Below, in pieces: positions 1-4,611 of a stretch of DNA of 5,050 nt. The stretch lies in assembly GCA_046728975.1 (NCBI GenBank), contig JBKPFU010000044.1:1-5050 (forward strand), in the 5' to 3' direction. The translations under genes and the position numbers were made by a program. The notes under the pieces were generated by a model. It did not search any database and had not been told where the DNA came from. It was given only the letters and a program-made list of their open reading frames with translations. The stretch comes from JBKPFU01 sp046728975. GTDB taxonomy: Bacteria > Actinomycetota > Thermoleophilia > Gaiellales > Gaiellaceae. Each line of letters begins with the position of its first letter. Positions within the stretch are counted from its first letter, which is position 1.

Positions 1-1
1 C

Positions 2-778
2 AGCGGCGGCGGCGATCCAAGCGAGGACGTCGCCCAGGCGGCGACCAAGACGAACGGCGTCAAGAGCTACGCCGTCTCGACGAGCACGACGATGAACGTC
101 GCCGACAAGCCGGTTACGTTCACGGGCGCCGGGGCGTTCGACGTCAAGCAGCGACGTGGGAAGCTCTCGCTCGACCTGCGGAACTTCGCCGAGGTCGGCC
201 AGAACCTGGGCACGGTCACGATGGTCTTGAACGGCTTCGACCTCTACCTCCGCATGCCGTTCCTGCGCAGCGTCGCGCCCCAGCTGAAGCCGTGGCTCAA
301 GGTGAACCTGCAGCAGGCAGGCCGCTCGCAGGGGCTCGACCTGTCGGCGTTCCTCCAGCTCGGCCAAGGCGGCGACCCGACCCAGTCGCTCCAGTATCTC
401 CGCGGCGCGAGTGACGTGAAGAAGAAGGGGGGCGAGAAGGTTCGCGGCGTGGACACGACCCGCTACGAGATGACGGTCGATCTCCGAAAGGTGGCTGACA
501 AGGCGCCGCAACAGCTGCGGGCGCGCCTGCGGAACGCCACGTCGCAGATCATCCAGATCACCGGCCAGCGCAAGATCCCGGTCGAGATCTGGGTCGACGA
601 CCAGGGGCTGGTCCGGCGATTCGTGCAGACGCAGAAGATCCCGATCCAGGGAAAGAGGACCGACATGAAGCTGAGGATGGAGCTGTTCGACTTCGGCACG
701 GCGGTCTCTGCCGCTCCGCCGCCGGCGAGCCAGGTGACCGACCTTTCGCGCACACTGCCACAGGGGAGCGGCGGGTAG
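2..778 (+). CDS. LolA/LppX-like exported lipoprotein, 5'-truncated by window edge
   Basis: The reading frame is open from the first bases of the window to TAG at 776-778, giving 258 visible residues; the true start lies upstream. The fragment opens with a Ser-Gly-Gly-Gly stretch, which is what typically follows a lipobox cysteine, so the signal peptide and acylated Cys are probably just outside (inference). The rest alternates short beta strands with few cysteines and includes a long polar helix. A segment near residues 195-210 of the fragment reads IPVEIWVDDQGLVRRF, a pattern typical of LppX/LprG/LolA-fold lipoproteins of actinobacteria, which carry lipids or act as envelope sensors. The tail is rich in Pro and Ala. 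An ATG at 92 is in frame but internal, because homologous-looking sequence continues upstream. The stop is immediately followed by the sdhB start, so the gene is probably co-transcribed with the dehydrogenase genes. The exact ligand cannot be told. Confidence 0.65.
   Translation, partial: SGGGDPSEDVAQAATKTNGVKSYAVSTSTTMNVADKPVTFTGAGAFDVKQRRGKLSLDLRNFAEVGQNLGTVTMVLNGFDLYLRMPFLRSVAPQLKPWLKVNLQQAGRSQGLDLSAFLQLGQGGDPTQSLQYLRGASDVKKKGGEKVRGVDTTRYEMTVDLRKVADKAPQQLRARLRNATSQIIQITGQRKIPVEIWVDDQGLVRRFVQTQKIPIQGKRTDMKLRMELFDFGTAVSAAPPPASQVTDLSRTLPQGSGG
763..768 (+). promoter_or_regulatory. Ribosome binding site for sdhB
   Basis: GGGGAG lies inside the last codons of the lipoprotein gene, 10 bases before the TTG at 779. 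Its strength and spacing support TTG 779 as the sdhB start, which is otherwise unusual because it directly abuts the upstream stop codon. Confidence 0.55.
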
Positions 779-1852
779 TTGGACGTCGCGCTCAAGATCT
801 GGCGCTTCGATCCCGAGTCGGGGGATCGGGAGCTCCGCCGCTACGAGGTGGACGCGCCGGAATGGGCGTGCCTCCTCGACGTCCTCGACCTGATCAAGGA
901 TCAGGTGGACGGGACGCTCGCCTACCGCAAGAGCTGCAGGATGATGATCTGCGGCTCATGCGGCATGCGGATGGACGGCCGCGCGGTCCTCGCCTGCAAG
1001 GAACGGATGGCGCCGATCGTCGACCGTGGCCACGAGCCCGTGATCTCCGCGATGGGGAACCTCCCGATCCTCAAGGACCTGGTCGTCGACATGGGCCCGT
1101 TCTGGCAGAAGATCCGCGCGATGAAGCCCTGGCTCGATCCGGGCTACGACGAGATCGAGGAAAAGGAGCGGGTCGTCTCCCAGCAGCAGATGAACGTCAT
1201 CCACAAGGAGGCGCTCTGCATCATGTGCGGCTGCTGCGTCTCGGAATGCAACTCGATGGAGTCGGACCCGGATTTCCTCGGGCCCGCCGCGCTGGCGAAG
1301 GGGTTCCGGTTCGTCGGGGACGCCCGCGACAAGGCCGACGTGGAGCGGCTGGAGGAGTACAACTCCGAGCACGGCATCTGGGACTGCACGCGCTGCTACT
1401 TCTGCAACGAGCGCTGCCCGAAGGGCGTGGATCCCCGCGACGCGATCGCGAAGCTCGGCGCGGAGTCGATCAAGCAGGGCATCGACCGCGACATGGGGGC
1501 GAAGCACGCGAAGTGGTTCGTCAAGTCGTCCGAGACGACCGGCTGGCTCCGCGAGACGGAGCTGGTGCCGAAGACGCAGGGAATCGTCTCGGCGGTCAAG
1601 CAAACGAGGTTCGCCCTCGAGCTGGCGAAGCACGGCAAGGTGCCGCTGCCGTTCCCGCCCCACGTGGCCGAGGACGTCAAGGAAGCTCGAGCGTTGCGTG
1701 AGCTCGTGCGCGAGCAGGGACGCGACGGCGCGCTCGGGATCGTCCAGGGCGAGCGCGCGCTCAGCCGGATCGAGCACACCGACGAGGGCGGCGGAAAGCG
1801 CGACATCGCCGAGATCACGCCGGGTGAGGAGCCCGCCCCCGCCGGACATTGA
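779..1852 (+). CDS. sdhB: Succinate dehydrogenase/fumarate reductase iron-sulfur subunit, class E type
   Basis: This is the Fe-S electron-transfer subunit of succinate:quinone oxidoreductase, passing electrons between flavoprotein SdhA and the quinone-side subunit on the cytoplasmic membrane face. It has 357 residues, against about 240 in E. coli. The N-terminal ferredoxin domain carries [2Fe-2S] ligands C53, C58, C61 and C73. The C-terminal dicluster domain carries C147, C150, C153 and C157, then C203, C206, C209 and C213-Pro. By alignment to E. coli SdhB, C147/C150/C153/C213 bind one [4Fe-4S] and C157/C203/C209 the third cluster; C206 is an extra ligand at the position that is non-Cys in [3Fe-4S] enzymes. 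About 135 residues follow the last cluster motif. The TTG start is chosen because a stop directly precedes it, the first beta strand (ALKIWRF) begins at once, and a GGGGAG lies 10 bases upstream. It overlaps sdhE by 4 bases. No signal peptide is seen. A fumarate reductase role is possible. Confidence 0.9.
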   Translation: MDVALKIWRFDPESGDRELRRYEVDAPEWACLLDVLDLIKDQVDGTLAYRKSCRMMICGSCGMRMDGRAVLACKERMAPIVDRGHEPVISAMGNLPILKDLVVDMGPFWQKIRAMKPWLDPGYDEIEEKERVVSQQQMNVIHKEALCIMCGCCVSECNSMESDPDFLGPAALAKGFRFVGDARDKADVERLEEYNSEHGIWDCTRCYFCNERCPKGVDPRDAIAKLGAESIKQGIDRDMGAKHAKWFVKSSETTGWLRETELVPKTQGIVSAVKQTRFALELAKHGKVPLPFPPHVAEDVKEARALRELVREQGRDGALGIVQGERALSRIEHTDEGGGKRDIAEITPGEEPAPAGH

Positions 1853-2733
1853 CCAAACTGGCGTATTACCGAGGCTGCCTGGCGTCGCTCTCGGCGAAGG
1901 AGCTCGCCATCTCGACCGAGGCGCTCGCGCCGAAGTTGGGCCTCGAGCTGGAGCCGCTCGAGGCCGTCACCTGCTGCGGCGCCGGTGACATCCACGAGGC
2001 CGAGCCCGACTATTACCTGCACCTGAACGCGCGCATCCTCGCCTACGCGGCCGCCACCGGCGCCGACACGCTGCTGACGATCTGCAACGTTTGCACGCTC
2101 AACCTGCGGCAGGCGAACTGGCAGCTGATCAAGGACCCCGACCTACGCGCGCGCGTGAACGAGAACCTCGCGACGGTCGGCGTCCCGCCGTACGAGGAGG
2201 ACGTCGAGGTCAAGCACCTGCTCTGGCTGATCGCGGAGGGGGACGGCTACGAGCGCCTGAAGGAGGTCGCGCATCGCGGGCTCAAGGGCCTCAGGATCGC
2301 GCCCTTCTACGGCTGCCAGATCCTCCGCCCCTCGAAGCTGCTCGGCTTCGAGGACCCCGACCGGCCGTGGTCGCTCGAGGCGATCATCGAGGCGTGCGGC
2401 GGCGAGCCGGTGGACTACCCGGCCAAGATCAAGTGCTGCGGCTTCCCGATCATCCAGGCCCGAGAGGAAGTCGCCATGGGCGAGCTGCTCCAGCCGATCG
2501 AGCAGGCGACCGAGGCGGGCGCTGACGCAATGGTCACGCCGTGCCCGCTGTGCCACCTCTCGCTCGACGCGTGGCAGTCGAAGCTGAACAAGGCGACCGG
2601 ACGGACGTTCGCGATGCCGATCCTCCACCTCTCACAGCTGATCGGCGTTGCTGCCGGCTTCGAGGAGCCGGAGCTCAAGTTCAAGCGGCACGTCGTCTCA
2701 GTCGAGCCCGTGCTCGAGAAGCTCGAGACCTGA
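1849..2733 (+). CDS. sdhE: Class E succinate dehydrogenase subunit with two CCG domains (HdrB-like)
   Basis: This is a 294-residue CCG-family protein, related to HdrB of heterodisulfide reductase and to SdhE/MfrE of class E succinate or methylmenaquinol:fumarate oxidoreductases. These replace the haem-containing membrane anchor and deliver electrons to or from quinone. Two complete cysteine motifs are present: C10, C42-C43-G, C79 and C82; then C156, C196-C197-G, C232 and C235. The spacings (31 and 35, then 39 and 34 residues) match the family rule. In HdrB such motifs bind non-cubane [4Fe-4S] clusters; in a Sulfolobus SdhE one [4Fe-4S] was reported (family knowledge, from memory). No transmembrane helix is evident, so a peripheral membrane attachment is inferred. 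TTG 1849 is the only sensible start: an in-frame TGA lies at 1825, no other start codon falls between, and the conserved YYRGC begins five codons later. The start overlaps the sdhB stop (TTGA), implying translational coupling. The name sdhE is also used for the unrelated flavinylation factor. Confidence 0.87.
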   Translation: MTKLAYYRGCLASLSAKELAISTEALAPKLGLELEPLEAVTCCGAGDIHEAEPDYYLHLNARILAYAAATGADTLLTICNVCTLNLRQANWQLIKDPDLRARVNENLATVGVPPYEEDVEVKHLLWLIAEGDGYERLKEVAHRGLKGLRIAPFYGCQILRPSKLLGFEDPDRPWSLEAIIEACGGEPVDYPAKIKCCGFPIIQAREEVAMGELLQPIEQATEAGADAMVTPCPLCHLSLDAWQSKLNKATGRTFAMPILHLSQLIGVAAGFEEPELKFKRHVVSVEPVLEKLET

Positions 2734-2770
2734 CCGCAAGATTCGACGTCGTTTGTCATCTCCAGTTCGA

Positions 2771-2777
2771 GGAGGGG
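2771..2777 (+). promoter_or_regulatory. Possible ribosome binding site for the phosphoesterase gene
   Basis: GGAGGGG is the only purine-rich Shine-Dalgarno-like run in the 58-base gap after sdhE. It ends 14 bases before the GTG at 2792, longer than ideal, so the site is plausible rather than certain. I found no convincing promoter or terminator in this gap, which leaves read-through from the sdh operon likely. Confidence 0.35.
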
Positions 2778-2791
2778 CAGTCTCCGGCGCG

Positions 2792-3622
2792 GTGAACTGG
2801 CGTTTGCCGCGCCGGGGCATTCTCTGGGCGGCCCTCACGCCTGCGGCGGGTGCTCTCGCGTGGGGTCATTTCGAGGCGGGCTGGGTCAGGCTCGAGTCGG
2901 TCGAATGCCCGCTCGACGGCCTGCGTCCGGAGTTGGACGGCCTGCGAATCGTCCACCTCTCCGACTTCCACCTCGGCGTTCCATCGCGCGCGACCCGTGC
3001 GGTCGAGCGCGCCGTGAGCTGGGCGGCCGAGCGAAACCCGGACCTCGTGCTCGTCTCCGGCGACCTGCTGTCGCGAGACCGCGGCGAGGCGCGGCTCCGC
3101 AAGCTTCTCGGCCGCCTGCCGCGGTGTTACGCGGTGCTGGGAAACCACGACTTCGCCCACACGCGCGACCCGTTCTCGAAGCATTCGCCGCCGCGTGACC
3201 TCAGTCCGGCGACTCTTCTGCTGGACGATGCGCGGACGGTCGAGCTGCGGGGACGGCGCGTGCAGATCGTCGGCGTCGACCCGCGCTCGTACCGGCGCGG
3301 TCGGGCCAAGCCCGAGCGCTTGGCCGATCCCGATGCCGAGCTGCGCATCCTGCTCTGCCACTTCCCGAGCGTGATCGACAAGCTCGAGCCCGGCGTCTTC
3401 GACCTGGTTCTTGCGGGTCATCTGCACGCGGGGCAGCTCTGCCTGCCGTGGCCCGGGGGAAGACTGCGGCTCGCCCACTTGCGCTGGACGTACGTCCAGG
3501 GTCTGTACCGGCGGCCCGCCGGGGTGCTGCACCTGTCGGCCGGCCTCGGTACCACGTTCGTTCCCTTCCGCTTTCTGGCCCGGCCGGAGGCGACCGAGCT
3601 CGTGCTCACGGCGCAAGGCTAG
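2792..3622 (+). CDS. YaeI-like calcineurin-fold metallophosphoesterase with N-terminal Tat-like anchor
   Basis: This is a 276-residue metal-dependent phosphoesterase. The dimetal-site motifs run in canonical order: D58-F-H60, G90-D91, G117-N118-H119-D120, H190 and G209-H210-L-H212. Length, motif spacing and the ending (RPEATELVL) resemble E. coli YaeI, a phosphodiesterase active on model substrates. The N-terminus has R7-R8-G-I-L-W followed by a hydrophobic Ala/Leu stretch to about residue 25, fitting a degenerate twin-arginine signal or an uncleaved anchor; the catalytic domain would then face outward or lie at the membrane (inference). The GTG start keeps this segment intact. An open frame continues upstream into sdhE, but that stretch is Ser/Arg-rich and out of frame with a real gene, so it is excluded. 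The natural substrate is unknown; in this family it may be a phospholipid or nucleotide-type phosphodiester. The gap to sdhE is 58 bases, so co-transcription is possible but no functional link is evident. Confidence 0.83.
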   Translation: MNWRLPRRGILWAALTPAAGALAWGHFEAGWVRLESVECPLDGLRPELDGLRIVHLSDFHLGVPSRATRAVERAVSWAAERNPDLVLVSGDLLSRDRGEARLRKLLGRLPRCYAVLGNHDFAHTRDPFSKHSPPRDLSPATLLLDDARTVELRGRRVQIVGVDPRSYRRGRAKPERLADPDAELRILLCHFPSVIDKLEPGVFDLVLAGHLHAGQLCLPWPGGRLRLAHLRWTYVQGLYRRPAGVLHLSAGLGTTFVPFRFLARPEATELVLTAQG

Positions 3623-3638
3623 GCGCGGCGGCCCTGCC

Positions 3639-3644
3639 TACACT
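3639..3644 (+). promoter_or_regulatory. Candidate -10 box for leaderless transcription of the Asp23/Gls24 gene
   Basis: TACACT matches the actinobacterial -10 pattern TANNNT and is followed by six bases and then the GTG at 3651. A transcript would begin at or next to the start codon. No clear -35 element and no Shine-Dalgarno run lie in the 28-base gap, which fits a leaderless mRNA. The box is short and could occur by chance, although such AT-rich hexamers are rare in this GC-rich DNA. Confidence 0.4.
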
Positions 3645-3650
3645 GAGTCC

Positions 3651-3980
3651 GTGGCCGCTCACGGAACCGTCTCTCCGGACGTCCTCGCGCGATACGCGGC
3701 CGACGCCGCGCGCGAGGTCGAGGGCGTGCGGAGCCTGGTCGAGAGCCACCTGCACCGCCACCGCGGCGTCCGCGTCACGCGCACCGACGAGAACGGCGCC
3801 GTTGCGGTCGAGCTGCACCTCCAGGTCGAATGGGGGAGCTGCGTTCCGGAGGTCGGGAAGGCCGTTCAGCGCCGGGTGGCGGATTACCTCGAGCAGATGG
3901 CGGGCGCGCGCCCGAAGGCGGTCGATGTCATCGTCGACGAGATCGCCGCTCATGATCCAGATCACGAGGACCGCCGATGA
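3651..3980 (+). CDS. Asp23/Gls24 family envelope stress response protein
   Basis: This is a 109-residue protein covering one Asp23/Gls24 domain. Residues 4-26 (HGTVSPDVLARYAADAAREVEGV) contain the usual opening helix ending in a V-x-G-V turn. Residues 40-61 form the beta hairpin with alternating hydrophobics (GVRV, VAVELHLQVEWG). Residues 64-83 give the amphipathic helix (CVPEVGKAVQRRVADYLEQM), and residues 87-98 the closing strand (PKAVDVIVDEI). Family members in Gram-positives are abundant alkaline or cell-envelope stress proteins, often membrane-tethered through partners; no enzymatic function is established. No membrane segment is present here. GTG 3651 is chosen because the domain starts directly after it; the frame is open further upstream but only overlaps the phosphoesterase gene. 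The stop overlaps the ATG of the next gene (ATGA), so the two are probably translated together. The acidic, charged tail (HDPDHEDRR) is not part of the domain. Confidence 0.82.
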   Translation: MAAHGTVSPDVLARYAADAAREVEGVRSLVESHLHRHRGVRVTRTDENGAVAVELHLQVEWGSCVPEVGKAVQRRVADYLEQMAGARPKAVDVIVDEIAAHDPDHEDRR

Positions 3981-4597
3981 GCTCGCGGGTTCGAGGGCTC
4001 ACGGGCTTGACGATCCAGACGGCGCCGACCGTCTGTCACCGGTGCGTGTGGTGGCAGTCGCGCGGCCGCAGGGGCCCGGACAAGGAGCGGTGGATCGAGA
4101 AGGCCGAGGAGGAGTGGGGCGCGTGGGGGAGCCTTTACTACGACGACGACGGCGGCGTGCTGGGGTCGATGCAATACGGCCCTGCGCATCTCTTTCCGAG
4201 GGCGGCCGAGCTTCCGGCCGGGCCGGTCTCGGACGACGCCGTGCTGGTCACCTGCGCGTACCTCGTCGACCGGACGAGCCCATGGGTGCTCCAGTCGCTC
4301 TTCCTCGCGGCGATCGGGGAGGCGAAGGACAAGGGTGCGAAGGCGCTGGAGACGTTTGCCTATCGCTATCCAGAGGGTGAGGGCGCATACGAGCGCTTCA
4401 TCGTGCACAAGACGGTCTTCCCGCACGATTTCCTCGCCGACTTCGGGTTCCGAACGATCCGCACTGCGGGACGGGTCGAGCTCGCGCGCCTGGAGCTCGG
4501 CGGGCTGCAGCCGGTTACGGAAGGGAGGCGGGCCCGTGTCCTACGGGTCGTGAAGGAAGCCTTCTCGCCGGCTCCCGCGCCCGTGCCGCCGACGTAG
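3977..4597 (+). CDS. GNAT-fold protein with N-terminal CxxC and degenerate acetyl-CoA loop
   Basis: This 206-residue protein resembles actinobacterial GNAT proteins that begin with a CxxCxxW segment. Here C20-H-R-C23-V-W-W opens the domain, followed by helix 36-50 (rich in Glu and Trp), strand 51-56 (GSLYYD), strand 61-68 (VLGSMQYG), a Pro-rich turn at 74-84, and the central strand 87-96 (DDAVLVTCAY). Helix 104-120 sits where the CoA pyrophosphate helix should be. The usual R/Q-x-x-G-x-G/A loop is absent: the residues after the strand are L-V-D-R99-T-S-P-W-V-L. The late GNAT region is present (FLADFGFRTI, residues 152-161), as is the last strand pair (VELARLEL). The tail is Pro/Ala-rich. It might be a weak acetyltransferase, a non-catalytic binding protein, or a relative using another acyl donor. 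ATG 3977 overlaps the preceding stop by 4 bases; TTG 4007 is a possible alternative. Its partner by context is the Asp23/Gls24 protein. Confidence 0.68.
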   Translation: MSSRVRGLTGLTIQTAPTVCHRCVWWQSRGRRGPDKERWIEKAEEEWGAWGSLYYDDDGGVLGSMQYGPAHLFPRAAELPAGPVSDDAVLVTCAYLVDRTSPWVLQSLFLAAIGEAKDKGAKALETFAYRYPEGEGAYERFIVHKTVFPHDFLADFGFRTIRTAGRVELARLELGGLQPVTEGRRARVLRVVKEAFSPAPAPVPPT

Positions 4598-4611
4598 CTG
4601 TGAAATCTACG
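4593..4611. repeat. Small inverted repeat spanning both convergent stop codons
   Basis: CGTAG at 4593-4597 and CTACG at 4607-4611 form a 5-base-pair stem with a 9-base loop. Each arm contains the TAG stop of one of the two convergent genes. The stem is weak and no T-run follows on either strand, so I do not call it a terminator; it may simply reflect two similar gene ends. Confidence 0.25.

Noticed and set aside
956..1849. Long open frame of 297 codons on the minus strand opposite sdhB
   Set aside because: It mirrors the strongly supported sdhB gene, has low-complexity Arg/Leu/Asp composition and no recognisable motif; such antisense frames are common in GC-rich DNA.
1849..2733. Heterodisulfide reductase HdrB of an Hdr complex
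   Set aside because: The fold and motifs match, but the neighbour is a full SdhB with a plant-type [2Fe-2S] domain rather than an HdrC, and no HdrA is present, so class E SdhE fits better.
2648..2791. Upstream in-frame extension of the phosphoesterase into sdhE
   Set aside because: The extension is Ser/Arg-rich shadow sequence overlapping sdhE by 86 bases; the GTG at 2792 gives a proper signal-like N-terminus.
2756..3616. Open frame of 286 codons on the minus strand opposite the phosphoesterase
   Set aside because: The plus strand carries all metallophosphoesterase motifs in order; the antisense product shows no domain and only biased composition.
3448..4380. Open frame of 310 codons on the plus strand across the Asp23/Gls24 and GNAT genes
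   Set aside because: It overlaps three well-supported genes in another frame and encodes Arg/Ala-rich sequence without motifs.
4593..4611. Inverted repeat between convergent genes as a bidirectional terminator
   Set aside because: The stem has only five base pairs and no T-run follows on either strand.
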